Shown here in pieces: positions 1-11,000 of a DNA stretch of 20,312 nucleotides. The DNA is from Mastigamoeba balamuthi (Eukaryota > Evosea > Mastigamoebida > Mastigamoebidae). Positions within the stretch are counted from its first letter, which is position 1, and the number at the start of each line of letters is the position of its first letter. Location: NCBI GenBank assembly GCA_902651635.1, contig CACRSC010000032.1, positions 58,202-78,513 on the forward strand. The letters are read 5' to 3'. The notes under the pieces are model-generated. The model ran no database searches. It saw only the letters and a list, made by a program, of their open reading frames with translations, and had not been told where the DNA came from. A program made the position numbers and the translations under genes.

Positions 1-3000
1 TGGCGGCCTCGCCCTCGGCCGCGGCGTCCCTGCGCAGGCCGTGCGCCAGCAGCGCGCCGTTGCGGACCGCCGCCTCGACGGCGCAGTCGGCAGCGCCGGA
101 CGCGAACGCCGCGACGTGCGCCGAGAGCGCCGCGAGGTCCGCCGACGCCAGCGCGTGCGGCGCGTCGACGACGCAGACGCGGGTGCCCGTCGCCGGAGTC
201 ATCTCGTGCAGCAGCGAGCGCGCCATGCCCCACAGCGCGCCCTGGGCCACGCCGGGCACCGCCTCGCCCGCGACCGCCTGCTGCGCGCCGCGCGTGACGA
301 CCGCCAGCGCCTTGGGTGCGCGCCCGCGGGGCGTCGCCGCGATGGCCTGCGCGATGGCCAGCAGCGCGCGCGGGGCGCTGGCGAGCTGCGCGGGCGCGCT
401 GCCCTCGGCCGCGGGGCCCAGCGCGAGGACGACGGTCGCGTAGTCGGCGACGGCGGCGCCCAGCGCCTCGGCGTCGCCGGCGGAGCGGACCACACAGTCG
501 CCCAGTGCGTAGCGCAGAGTCAGGACGCACTCGTCGCTCTCGCGCATGTCCGTGACGACCAGCGCGCGGCCGGCGGGCGCCTGCGCCGGGACCTGCGGGA
601 GCGCCCGCGGGGCCCACGACCACTGGTAGAGCGCGCCGAGGGCGGGCAGCGAGCGCTTGTCGGCGCTGCCGGGGATGAGCTTCAGCTTGAAGCCCTGGAC
701 CTCGGCGACGACCTCGCCCGAGGGCGCCATCCAGCGCATGTCAGCGACAAAGTGGTCGGCGCACGTCTCGACGATGACGCAGTGCGCCCAGAGCTCGGGG
801 CCGCAGCCCGCGCCGCCCGGGGCCGCGCGCGCGCGCTGGAGGCTGTTGGGCAGGAACGCGCCCATCGTCGGCTCCCACTCGAGCGGCGCGAAGAGCGAGA
901 TGATGGCCGCGTCCATGAGGCACGGGTGCAGCGAGAAGGTCCGGTGGCGCGCGTCCTCGGCCAGCGCGGGCGGCAGCGCGATGCGCGCGAGGCTCTGGCG
1001 GCCGGGGCCGACCCAGACCTCGCGCATGCAGCGGAACGCGGGGCCCAGCTCGAGGCCGACGGCGTTGAGGCCGTCGTAGAGCGCTGTGGGCTCGCCGGGG
1101 ACGTCGCAGAGCGCCTTGAGGGCGTCCAGGGTCATCTCGGCGCGGCGCGGGACGAACTCGTCCTCGAGGAAGTTGACGCGGCCCTGCGAGTTGAGCGTCC
1201 ACGCGTCGAGGCCCGCCGAGTCGTCCATGTCGGGCCGCGAGTAGATGTAGTAGCAGCCGCGGTCGCTGCTCACGTCGATGCGCGCGCGGGCCGGCAGGAA
1301 CATCGCCTTGGCAAAGTGCACGTCCTCGACGAAGCCCGCGCGGTCGCCGAAGAGCGTGCGGCCCGCGCTCAGCGCGAGGTCCGTGAACGCGGCGGCGGGC
1401 AGGACGATCTGGCCGTTGAGCGCGTGGTCGCGCAGGTACGGGTGGTCGCGGGCGACGTCGAGGTTGAGGTCGATGACCGCGTTGGAGGGCTCGCGCAGCG
1501 ACGTGTGGACCTCGCGCAGGTGCGGGTGCACGCACGCGCCGCGGCGGCGGGCGGCGGCGGCGTCGGCCTCCTGCCAGAACCTCTCGCGGTCCCACTCGTA
1601 CAGAGGCAGCTTTACGGCCCTCTCGGCCCTTCCGGCGCGCACGTGCACGTCGTAGCCCCACGCGAACATCTAATTAATGTGGGAACAAAAAAACCAAGTC
1701 AGAAATCAAAGGAAACAAAAGAAGAAAACGAAGTCGAAATGGACCTTGGCCTCGGCCTTGGCGAGCTCGAGGGACTGGCAGGCGCCGTCGGTGTTGCGCA
1801 TCGAGGTGACGACGAGGGCGTCTGCCTTGACGGCCTTGGCGATCTCGCTGATCGACGACGCCAGCGCGGGGTGCGGGCTGAGCTCCACGAACGCGTTGTA
1901 GCCCGCGGCGATCATGTCGCGGATCGCGCGCTCGAAGAGGACGGGCTGCCTGACGTTGGCGTACCAGTGCTCGGCCGTCGCGTGCGTGCCGTCGACCTGC
2001 TTGCCGCTGACGCTCGACCAGAGCTCGATGCCCTGCTCGCAGCGCGCGGGCCGCAGCTCCGCGAGCGCCTCGAGCAGGTCGCCGCGCAGGGGCTCCATGA
2101 CGGCCGAGTGGAACGGCGTGTCGACGCGCAGGAACCTGCAGAACACGCGGCGCGCGTCGAGGACCTTGGCGATGGCCGCCAGCACCGTCGCGTCGCCCGA
2201 GAGCGTCGTCGCGCTGGGCGCGTTGGCCGCCGCGATGGAGACGCTGCCGTCGGCCGGCAGCAGCTTGGCGGCCTCCTGCTCGTTGAGGCCGACGGCCAGC
2301 ATGCGGCCCTTGCCCGAGGCCATCGCCTGCACGCGGCTGCGGTGGTGGATGACCACGCACGCCTGCTCGAGCGTCAGCGCGCCGGCGATGTACGCGGCCG
2401 CCACCTCGCCGACGCTGTGGCCCACGACGCCGTGCGGCTGCACGCCGCGGCTCTTCCACAGCTCGGCCAGCCCGATGTGCACCGCCATCAGCGCGGGCTG
2501 CGCGACGAACGTGTTCCCTGCGAGAGAATTAGGTTTGAGTTTCGAATTCAATTGTATTGAGAAAGTGAAAAAGAGGGAACACACCGATGTGAGTGTCGGC
2601 GACGCCGCGCTCGAGCTCCTCGATGAGGCTCCACCCGGGGCGCAGCTTGGCGATGTAGCCGTCGACGCGGCGGACGACGTCGGCGAAGACGGGCTCCTTC
2701 TGCATGAGCTCGCAGGTCATCCGCGCCCACTGGGGGCCCTGGCCCGAGCACACGAACGCCACCCGCGGCTGCGCGTCGTCGGGCTTGCGCCCGCGCTCCA
2801 CGCCGTCGACGGCCGCGGCCGTGTCCTCTGCGGCCGCGAGCGCCTCGAGCCTCGCGACCATCTCGTCGGCGTTGCTCGCGACGACGGCAGCGCGCAGCTC
2901 CAGGCCGTCGCGCAGCGCCGCAGCAGCCCGGCAGACGACGCCCAGCGGGTGCTCCTTGCGCCCGATCAGCGCCGCGTAGTCGGCGGCGGCCGCGCGGAGG

Positions 3001-4748
3001 CTCTTGAGCGACCGCGCGCCGATGCGGAGAACGTGGACGCGCAGGTCGTCGCAGGCGCCGCTGCTGGCGACGGCGACGGCGGCGGGCGCGGGCTGCTGGG
3101 CCTCGAGCGGCGCGCCCGAGAGGACCGCGTGGACGTTGGCGCCGCCGAAGCCGAAGCTGTTGATGCCGGCGTAGATCTGCTCGCCGGGGGCCGCGGGCCA
3201 CTGCGTGGGGCCGACGGCGACGCGCACGTTGAGCTCGTCGAACTTGATGGCCGGGTTGGGCCGGTTGAAGTGCAGGTTCCCCGGGATCACGCGCCCGTGC
3301 ATGGCCAGCGCGAGCTTGGCGAGCCCCGCGGCGCCCGAGGCCGGCTCGAGGTGCCCGAGGTTCGTCTTGACGCTGCCGACGACCAGCGGGTGCCCGCGGT
3401 CGCGCGCGGCCCCGATGACCTCGCCGATGGCCCCGACCTCGATGGGGTCGCCGACGGGCGTCCCCGTGCCGTGGGCCTCGACGTACTGGACCTGGTCGGG
3501 CCGCACCTTGGCGTCACGCAGCGCGGCGACCATCACCTCGCGCTGGGCGCGCTGGCTGGGGTGCGTCATGCCGCCCTCGCTCAGCCCGTCCTCGTTGGTC
3601 GCCGTCCCCAGAATCGTCGCGTAGATGCGGTCACCGTCGCGCAGCGCCGCCGGCAGCGGCTTCAGCACGAGCACCGCGGACCCCTCGGACCGCGCGAACC
3701 CGTTGGCGGACTCGTCAAACGCCTGCGAGGGTTTAAACTCGTGAATTCAAACAATTCACCCAATTTCAAATGAATTCAAATCCGAAAAAGGGGGCACGGA
3801 CCTTGCAGTGACCGTCGGAGCTCAGGAAGCCACCACGGGCGAAGCCGAGGGTGGTGCCCGGGCCCAGGAGGGCGTTGGCGCCGCCGGCCAGGGCCATCGT
3901 GCACTCGCCCCTGCGGAGGGCCGAGACGGCGAGGTGGACGGCGAGCAGCGAGCTCGAGCAGGCCGTGTCGACGGTGAACGAGGGCCCGCGCAAGTCGAGC
4001 AGGTACGAGATGCGGTTCGACGCGATCGACAGCGCGACGCCCGTGTTGGTCTGGCCGCCGACGTCCGCGTAGCCGCCGGGGCCCAGCTGGATGACCGCGT
4101 ACTCCTGCGACGAGCAGCCGACGAAGACGCCCGTGCGCGTCGCTGCGACGTCGCCCAGCCGCACGCCGGCGTCCTGCAGCGCGTGGACGCTCGCCTCGAG
4201 CAGGATCCTGTGCTGCGGGTCCATCCTCGACGCCTCCGCGTGCGAGATGCTGCGCGTTGTGATTGAGTGGTTTGAGTGTTAAAAAGTTAAGTCAAATGTG
4301 CATGTCGAAGTCGAGGCACAGCTCAGAAGCTGCGCATCTCCGAGAAACAACCAGTATGCAGATGTGCGGGGATGTAGGGTATACTGGATCCGGGCTGCGG
4401 GTATACTGGATCCAGGCTGCGGAGCCCAGGAGAGCGCGCTGCCGAGATGGAGAGGGAGGGAGAGGAGGGGACGCACGAGAAGAAGCGGGCGTCGAACTCG
4501 TCGATGCCCTTGATGGTCCCCATGCAGCGGCGGGGGTCGTCGAGCCACGAGGCATCCCAGCGCTCGGGCGGGACCTCCTTCATCGCGTCGAGGCCGCCGA
4601 GCAGCGCGTCGTAGAACGACTGCGGCTCGTCGTAGCCTCCGGGCAGCCGCAGCCCCATGCCGACGATGCAGATCGGCGTGTCGGCGCCTACCGCCTCCGC
4701 CTCGCGCTCCGCAGCGACCGAGTCCCTCGTGGGCCTGTTCTCCGCCAT
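1..4748 (-). CDS. Type I polyketide synthase, 5' part (KS-AT-DH-KR region start), partial at left edge
   Basis: Multidomain enzyme that builds a polyketide by decarboxylative condensation of acyl units. Inferred exons on the minus strand are 4748-4477, 4249-3802, 3722-2585, 2517-1745 and 1669-<1; all phases join (2, 0, 1, 0), giving about 1433 residues in the window. The ketosynthase starts near residue 24 (ICIVGMGLRLPGG). Its catalytic Cys is in DTACSSSL (about 188) and its two His are in EAHGTGT (324) and NLGHLEP (364). The acyltransferase has its nucleophile in GHSVGE (Ser about 654) and TPFHS further on, closer to the malonyl-type xxFH than to the methylmalonyl-type YASH motif. The dehydratase has HALNGQIVLP (HxxxGxxxxP, His about 959) and a second motif HPCLMDAAI. 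The frame is then open to the left edge through LYQWSWAP and QGALWGMARSL, typical of the structural half of a KR region. The start was chosen because the KS begins about 23 residues after this ATG. ER, KR catalytic part and carrier protein would lie beyond the window. The exons are GC-rich and introns 2-4 AT-rich. Confidence 0.9.
1670..1744 (-). other. PKS intron 4 (75 nt, GTCCAT...TTAG)
   Basis: Phase 0 intron between the end of the AT (AKAEAK) and the AT-DH linker (MFAWGYDVHVRAG, then KLPLYEWDRERFW, the usual post-AT linker ending). It is AT-rich with a T-rich acceptor tract. Confidence 0.87.
2518..2584 (-). other. PKS intron 3 (67 nt, GTGTGT...CGCAG)
   Basis: Phase 1 intron inside the acyltransferase. 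It joins GVADTHI to GNTFVAQPALMAV, just before the Gln-Pro-Ala stretch conserved in AT domains. Confidence 0.87.
3723..3801 (-). other. PKS intron 2 (79 nt, GTCCGT...CGCAG)
   Basis: Phase 0 intron between DGHCK and AFDESANGF, matching the conserved KS stretch DGxCKAFD. It is AT-rich and carries two GAATTC hexamers in near-repeated TTTGAATTCA contexts. Confidence 0.88.
4250..4476 (-). other. PKS intron 1 (227 nt, GTGCGT...GCAG)
   Basis: Splits the ketosynthase between FDARFF and ISHAEASRMDPQ. Splicing out 4476-4250 joins a TC and a C into a Ser codon and restores the expected KS alignment. It is the longest intron of this gene and contains the 22-nt tandem duplication at 4377-4420. Confidence 0.85.
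4377..4420. repeat. 22-nt tandem duplication inside PKS intron 1
   Basis: Two adjacent 22-nt units (4377-4398 and 4399-4420), each with the core GTATACTGGATCC followed by RGGCTGC, differ at one base. The unit contains a BamHI-like GGATCC and the palindrome GTATAC. It is intronic, so it does not affect the protein. Confidence 0.9.
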
Positions 4749-5419
4749 CTCTTGTGTAGTTGCTTCGTGAAGGACGAGGGGACCTCGCGTGGTGGTATTG
4801 GTGTCGAGTGGGTTTGTCGAGTATTAAGATGTGGTTGCGTTGACTCGCCGCGTGGGGGTCAGCAGAGCGGCAACCCCCCCACGTTTAGGCGACGTTGTCA
4901 GTGGGGTGCTCCATCACGGGGGGTCGACGTCGCCACCTTGAATTTTCTTTTTCTCGTGGCCACGCTGTCAAACGAAGGAGGCACCCCAGAACGGGGTGAG
5001 AAAAAACGGCGAAAACCGGCACCCCAACACACCAACGTGGGCACCCCCCTCACAGAACATCAACTGGTGATCTGTGACGCGGACTCGCGCAGTAGGCGCC
5101 ACGTCGGCACAACGTACACCGCACAGCTCCCTCTCCGATTACGCCCCGGGGCACAGTGCCGTCCGTCCCCTGTACCTGTAGCACTGCGCAGAGACGTTCT
5201 CCTGCCCATCTTGGGGACTGAATCTGATCAATTGCAGAAGAGAACGCCGATCCGATTGTTTGAGACTGAACAACAATCGGCCTCTCTACCCCACCGTGCA
5301 GTATAACGGCAGACCCCCAATCGACCGTACAAGTTCTCTGATTGCTTCTCTCTTAGTCAAGCAGAACTCATGGTGTGTACTCTTGATCCTGATTCATAGT
5401 ATTTTTAAGAATTGTTAAA
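4749..5419. other. Intergenic region between PKS start and tRNA-Asn
   Basis: No codon-biased frame or recognisable RNA was found here. It should hold the PKS promoter (reading leftward) and the upstream region of the tRNA. Base composition falls towards the tRNA. Short C- and G-runs occur (about 4876-4925), but I see no convincing TATA box. Confidence 0.6.
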
Positions 5420-5492
5420 GCTTCCGTAGCACAGTCGGCAGTGCATGCGGCTGTTAACCGCAGGGTCCTTGGTTCAAATCCAAGCGGGAGCG
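5420..5492 (+). tRNA. tRNA-Asn (anticodon GTT)
   Basis: The cloverleaf folds by eye. The acceptor stem GCTTCCG pairs with CGGGAGC (one G-T pair), with discriminator G. The D stem is GCAC/GTGC, the anticodon stem TGCGG/CCGCA with loop CTGTTAA (anticodon GTT), and the T stem CTTGG/CCAAG with loop TTCAAAT. There is no intron. The internal A box (TAGCACAGTCGG, 5427-5438) and B box (GGTTCAAATCC, 5471-5481) match the eukaryotic Pol III consensus. CCA is not encoded, as expected for a eukaryote. Confidence 0.97.
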
Positions 5493-5495
5493 TTC

Positions 5496-5501
5496 TTTTT
5501 T
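5496..5501 (+). terminator. Pol III terminator of tRNA-Asn
   Basis: Run of six T residues starting four bases after the tRNA 3' end, the usual RNA polymerase III stop signal. Confidence 0.85.
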
Positions 5502-6458
5502 AAATAATTTTAAAAAAATTCCCTTTTACCGCATCGAAACCTGTCAGAAGAGCGCCAGCGCCTACAGCCACGGTTTTTGCGCGTAATGTCCAATGAGTCT
5601 GTTCAGTCATCAGGTGGATGCGTGCGTGGCCGAGTAACTACCATATTTAGTGGGCATGGGCAGGCACAGCCACAACTTCGGACTCCTTTCGTGGAGGCAG
5701 GGGCTTGCGAGTTGATCACCGTTTTCATGCACTGGCATCCATACAATGTTCCCCTCGCAACTGTATGGTTTGCAGTGCTTTCACCCACAGCTCAGCGCAT
5801 GCAACAGAGCGAAATGCGGTTCTCCACAAATGGCAGTGGCGACCCCGCCTCGTGCGCTCCTCCCCGCCCTCCGATAACCCGGATATGACCATCGCCATTT
5901 CTACAAGCCACACTGGCGTCGGCACTCTTCCCGCCCCCTCTGGCGCTCCATCCTGTACGAAGAGCCGGGCCTCCCTGTGCTCTGTGATTTGCGCAGCAGC
6001 ATTCCGGAAAGGCTGCGTACGGTCGAAGCGGCATCTGCTCTGTATTACCGAAGAAATAAGGCGAGCTAACAGTGGGGCTGCACTTTGCGGGGCGGGAGTA
6101 AAAAGCATGTGAGCGCGTTCCGGGCAGAAGCGAATGCAAAAAGAAATACATCGCCCGCAAAGCTTAATCGGCGAGTCAAAACTCAGTCGCACACTTACCA
6201 AAACGGGCCTCGGGCCACACATTCATCACATACTGCTTCTGCCGTGCTAGAGGGCCATCCACGTGCCATCCGCATCAACCGTGATGGTGATGAAGGAAAG
6301 GGGGGAGGGGGAAATGCAAGGGGGAGAAGAACAGCGTGTGGTCTATGGGGTTCGCTCCACGTTGAGACCCAAGCACGAAATCACCCAGAAAGAAAATAAC
6401 TACGGCGAGCGACACACGCAGAGGAGCACCAGAGCGCGGTGGTCCCCTCCTCCCGCCG
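5502..6458. other. Intergenic region, nothing recognised
   Basis: About 950 nt with open frames on both strands (for example 5725-6222 minus), but none has the G/C third-position bias of the surrounding genes or a recognisable motif. A purine-rich stretch lies at about 6288-6333 (GGGGGGAGGGGG core). The promoter of the downstream gene would lie in its right part. Confidence 0.6.
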
Positions 6459-7674
6459 ATGGACGCAGGCGGAGCAGGCGCCGCGTGCGCGGCAGCCGCA
6501 GGAGCGGGGGGTCGCGAGGGGGAGGACTGCGAGCTGCGCACGACAGCGTCGGAAATACACAGAGGGCAGCCATTCCAGGTCTCCCGCGCCCCTGGCCGCC
6601 CTCTGCCACCGCGCGTTCTGACGCCTGTGGGGACCCCCGCCTCGCACAGGTGCGCTGGCGCCACGCCGTTGCAGCGCGTGGGGGCTGAGCTGTTTGCTGC
6701 GCTCTTCTGTGCGTGTGCTTTGTGTTGCTGCGCAGGTGTGGCTCGTGGCCCGCGCCCAGTGGATGCAGCGCACAGGCGTCACCCCCGACGACGTACGAAA
6801 CGCCGGGAGGTCCGCCACCGTGCACCGAGCCGACCACCAGGACGCCGCTGGTGCGCGCGCCCGAGTAACTTTCTTTTCTTTCTTTTATTTTGCCCGACTG
6901 TCCGACTGCGGGGGCCCTCGTGGGGGGCAGCACAGCTAGACGACTCACAGAGCGCGCGTGGTGCCTCTGGGGGAGGGCAGCCATGGGGCCGTGTGACAAG
7001 TGCGGGGGCAGGGGGAGGAACAGGAGGCAGCCGGTGGTGATCAGCGGGGAGATGGGGGAGGAGAGCGCCGAGAGCCCCGGCGACCGCCTCTTTGTCTTCT
7101 ACCGCTGCCTCTCGTGCGCCCCCTCCACTCGCGCACACACAGAGCACGCGCACTCCGCTGCTCGGGGGTGGACCCGAGCCCGCACTGCTCCCAGACGCGG
7201 CCCTCGGGCGGGTCTTCTTGTTGGTTTGGTTTTGAATTTTGTATTTCAGGGTTGTGTGTGAGCAACGGCCTGTCCGAGTGCCTCCCACCCTGCCTGTCAG
7301 CGCTCCCTCTACGCCGGGCAGTCTGTCGCACTGCACTTCCTCGTTCGGCCTTATCGTGAAGCTGACAGAGTGCCGCTGTGCTGCACCGTGCGGTGTCTTG
7401 GCTGCGCAGGTTCTGCAGCTCGTCGCGGCTGCACCTGGGAGGGCACGTCGTGCTGGTGCTCTGCGTGCGCCACGCTGGCGCCCTGGTGGCCCGCGTGGTC
7501 AGCCAGCCCCTCGCCCTCTGCTCCAAGTCCTCCTACAGGCCCCGCCCCCCGCAGCAGCGCTGCCTCATGTGGGTCGACGTCAGCCCCCGGCTGCCTCCGC
7601 CGCGCCGAGGCTCAGCAGAGGCGCCAGAGCGCAGCCCCAGCGGCCCCGTTCGCGAGGGCGAGCGGCCCTCGTGA
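6459..7674 (+). CDS. Unrecognised Cys-rich protein, about 273 aa, six exons (tentative model)
   Basis: I do not recognise the family. Proposed exons are 6459-6578, 6736-6850, 6981-7113, 7143-7211, 7250-7369 and 7410-7674; all phases join (0, 1, 2, 2, 2). Support comes from strong G/C third-position bias in the chosen frames, GT...AG junctions, T-rich introns, and a protein that stays sensible across joins. In order the protein has an Ala/Gly-rich N-terminus, a strand-like segment (SEIHRGQPFQ joined to VWLVARAQWMQ), and a possible metal-binding part with CDKCGG, FYRC and RCSGVDPSPHC. A hydrophobic alternating segment follows (FGLIVKLTE, then GGHVVLVLCVRHAGALVA and PLALCSKSSYR), suggesting a beta-sandwich, and then a Pro/Arg-rich tail. 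The exon 1/2 junction is uncertain: an alternative keeps 6579-6677 as coding and splices 6678-6735. A regulatory or DNA-binding role is possible but unsupported. An upstream exon cannot be excluded. Confidence 0.45.
7114..7142 (+). other. Proposed 29-nt mini-intron (GTGCGC...CACAG)
   Basis: Removing it joins two frames that each have strong G/C third-position bias, in matching phase 2. Without it the frame runs on into weakly biased codons. It would be the shortest intron in the window. The alternative is a 49-nt intron using the GTCTTC about 20 nt upstream, which leads into a poorer frame. Confidence 0.4.
7212..7249 (+). other. Proposed 38-nt intron (GTCTTC...TTTCAG)
   Basis: A T-rich stretch in an otherwise GC-rich gene, with a clean TTTCAG acceptor and a GTC-type donor like those of PKS introns 2 and 4. 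The phase is preserved across the join. Confidence 0.55.
7370..7409 (+). other. Proposed 40-nt intron (GTGCCG...GCGCAG)
   Basis: Joins FGLIVKLTE to FCSSSRLHLGGH in matching phase 2 and so moves the reading between two codon-biased frames. Confidence 0.5.
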
Positions 7675-8067
7675 GCTCGCAGCCGCGTGGCTGCAATAGC
7701 GCTTGCTGGGGAAGACACGCGCATGAACGGACGTCGGACGGGCAAGGGCAGGACAGCCACGTCCGAGCGCTGCCGTGGCCCTCTCTGGGAGATGCGTGTG
7801 CGGCGAGCGTGCGTGTGAGGCGGTCGTCACACATCGTCGTGCGCACATTGCAGGCGCGCGCATTTGATTCTGCGACTCGTGGAGCTGCGGTTTGGCACGC
7901 GTGCGCTGTTATCCATTCCAGAGGGTATGCCGTGTGGCACTGTCAGGGCTCCTCGACCCTCTACACGACGGGCACAGCACGATGGCAGACGTGTGTGCCG
8001 ATGGTGTTAACATGTTTGATAGCGTCGCACATGTTGCTTGTGTGTGTTGTTCATCTCTGCGCTGCCG
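7675..8067. other. Intergenic region between two convergent genes
   Basis: Holds the 3' flanks of the Cys-rich gene (plus) and of the six-domain transferase gene (minus). No coding bias and no clear AATAAA signal on either strand. Confidence 0.6.
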
Positions 8068-11000
8068 TCATTCCTGGGCGGGCGCTCTGGGCGCTTCATC
8101 TACTGCCCGCATGCCGTCCCTGCTGCCCTCCCAGGGGGCCTTGGGGTGCCACAGGTGGAAGAGCCCCGTCACGTTGTTCCTGTTGGCCCGCATGCGCAGC
8201 CCGTCCTTGCTCAGCAGGTTGTACGCCCGGATGTCCTCCCACCCGTGCGTCGTCTTCCTCACGTCTGCGCCACAGAGGGTCGGAGTGGCCGGAGAGGAGC
8301 CCTCATGTGAGTCGTCGCAGCTTCCCGGAGCGGAGAGCGGGTGGGCACGAGAGGGCGTGCGCACGCTCTGCGTAGAGGCGGACGGTGATGGCGTCGGAGA
8401 CGAAGAAGCCCATGTTGCCAGTGCCCAGCACCCGCCACACGCCGTTGTCCGGCGCCACCGCGGCGGGGCGGCCCTCGGACAGGCCGAAGCAGATGGGGGC
8501 CCAGAACTCGCGGCCCCGGATGACGTTGCGCCGGACCTGGACAGCAAAGTCGTCGGGGAGGAGCATGTCGACATCGACAGTGAAGGCGATGTCGCCGGGG
8601 AACTTGGCGTGCACGTCGAGCAACGCGGCACGCAGGGCTGCCGCCTTGGCAAAGCCTGGGCGCAGGCGCGGGACGCCGAGGTGCCACATGGGGAGGCAGG
8701 TCTCGGTGGCGAGAGCGGCGACGAGGGCGGGGACGTCGGCGTCGGTGGAATTGTTGTCGGCGACGACCAGGCGGACGTGCGGGTCAGCACTGCGCAGCCT
8801 GGCGATGTTCCGGGCGAGATGTGCCAGCCGCGGCGACCTGTTGCGCAACGCCACCACAAAGTCGATCCAGGGCTCCCCGTCCCCGTCATCGTCCGCGGCC
8901 TCCTCCTCCTCCTCGCCCTGTGGGGCGTCACCAGGCCAGCACCGCGCCGGCAGCGCGCGGGTCATAGCAGAGGGATCGAGGGGCTCGGGTTTGTTGTACT
9001 GGGTGACGCCCGGAATGAGGCCGTCGGCACTGTCTGCCCACGCGGCGTGCGGGTGCCAGAGGTGGAAGAACCCCTCGAGCTCGCCTCGGACCACACGCAG
9101 GCCACTCTGTCGCAGAGCCGTCGCCATTCTGTCTTTCTGCCCCCATTTGCTCTCCGGTACTGCTCGCCGGTGTCAAGGCACACACACACGGGTACGAGCG
9201 AGTGAGTAACGACGGGGACAGAACCCGGTGCTAAGGAAATGGCGACGCAGTGCGCGGAACGCACAGTCGGCGAGGATGTTGGCGGCGACCGCGTCAGAGG
9301 CAAAGACGCCGATGTTGCCGGCGTCATACGAGCGCCATTTGCCGTTTGCCGGGGCGACCACCACAGGCCTGCCACTCCTCGTCTCAAACGCCACGGGGGC
9401 CCAGGCCGACACGCCCTGAACGATGTGCCTGCGGGCCTCGCGCATGAACTCCTGCTCGGGGAGGCGCATGTCCACGTCGAGGAAGAAGACGGCGTCGTCG
9501 GGGTGCGCATTCAGCACCTCTGACAGTCCCGCCCGCAGCGCCGCGACGCGCGAGAAGCCCACCGCGGGCTCAGGCGCAGGCACCTGGATGACCCGCACGT
9601 CGACGCAGCTTTCACTGGAAACGCGGTCTACGACGACGGAGAGGTCGGCGTCTGTGGAGCCCTGGTCGGCCACGACGACTCGGATGCGCTTGTCGCCGCC
9701 GACTCTCCACATGTCGCCGACGGACCAGAGCAGCACGGCGAGGCGGTCTGCCCTGTTGCGCAGCGGCACGATGATGTTGAGCCACGGGCCCTCGAGCTCT
9801 CCGGGCGTCACGTTGCTACAGTCGTTGGGGTGCGGCTCGTAGATGACAATCGTGTGCTTGACGACCTTGGGGGGCTCCGCAGTAGTTGTAGCCGCCTGCG
9901 CTGTGGGCGACGGACCTGCGGTCTGCTCCTGCGGGGCCTTCTGCACCTTGTAGCTACTCAGCGGCTTCGGCTTGGGGTGCCACTGGTGGATGAAGCCTGT
10001 GAGGTTGTTTCTGTGCATCGTCAGGTTGCTCATGCTCAGCGTTGCCCACGTTGTGTCCGTCCACACTGGTGTACTCTCTGTCGGGTTCTGTCAGTGGCCT
10101 TCGCTTGCTTTGACATTTGCGGTTCTCTCACCAGGAGCAAAGAGGTTGATGCTCAGGGCGTCCGACGCGAAGATGCCGATGCTCGACCTGCTGTAAATGT
10201 CCCATCTCCCGTTCGCTGGGTCGACCTCGGGCAGCTTCCATCGGTACGTCGAAAAGGGGATGGGAGCCCAGAAGGAGACTCCGCGGACGATGTGCTGGCG
10301 GGCCTGGCGCATGAAGTCGAGGGTGGGCAGGATCATCTCCACGTCGAGGACGAACACCATGTCGTCGGGGTGGCGGTCGCCCACGTCGAGGAGGGCGGCG
10401 CGGAGGGCGGCCACGCGGGCGGCAGCGGCGCCGCCGCGGTGGTGGTCGGCGGGGACGCGGAGGAGGCGGACGTCGACGCAGGTGTCGCGGGCGGCACTGG
10501 CGGCGATGGCGGAGGCGTTGGCGGCGTCGTCGGGGTTCTGGTCTGCGACGACGACGCGGAGGCGGCGGTCGACGAGGCGCCAGACGTCGCCGACGTTGTA
10601 GAGGAGGGCAGCGAGGCGGTCGGGCCTGTCGCGGAAGGGGACGAGGAAGGAGAGCCAGGGGGCGCCTGCGAGGAGGGCGGGGTCGACGGCGCAGGAGGAG
10701 GGGAGGTCGCGGGTGATGCCGTCGCGGCTGCTCTGCCACTGGGCCTTGGGGTGCCAGAGGTGGAAGTAGCCGGACATGTTGTAGCGGCGGGGCTGGAAGC
10801 CGGCGGCGACGAGGGCGTCGAAGGCGCGGTCGTCCTCGCCGCCCCAGGTGTACTTGCGCTCGTCGGCGGCGAAGAGGTCGAGGCGGACGGCGTCAGCGGC
10901 GTAGACGCCCAGGTCGCCCTTGCCCCAGCGCTTCCAGTCGCCGTTGGCGGGGTCTGCCACGGGCGGGCGGCCCTGGCGCGTGGCGAACGAGACGGGCGAC

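Noticed and set aside
41-2560. Long plus-strand open frame of 839 codons
   Set aside because: It is the antisense of the PKS AT and DH exons and crosses their introns. Its product is Arg/Ala-rich without motifs, while the minus strand gives clear AT and DH domains.
5725-6222. Minus-strand open frame of 165 codons
   Set aside because: No third-position bias like the neighbouring genes, no recognisable motif, and plus-strand frames of similar size overlap it.
6279-6664. Minus-strand frame with a hydrophobic segment (SLAVVIFFLG)
   Set aside because: The hydrophobic part comes from an AT-rich stretch outside the biased region; the plus-strand model has better codon bias and splice phases.
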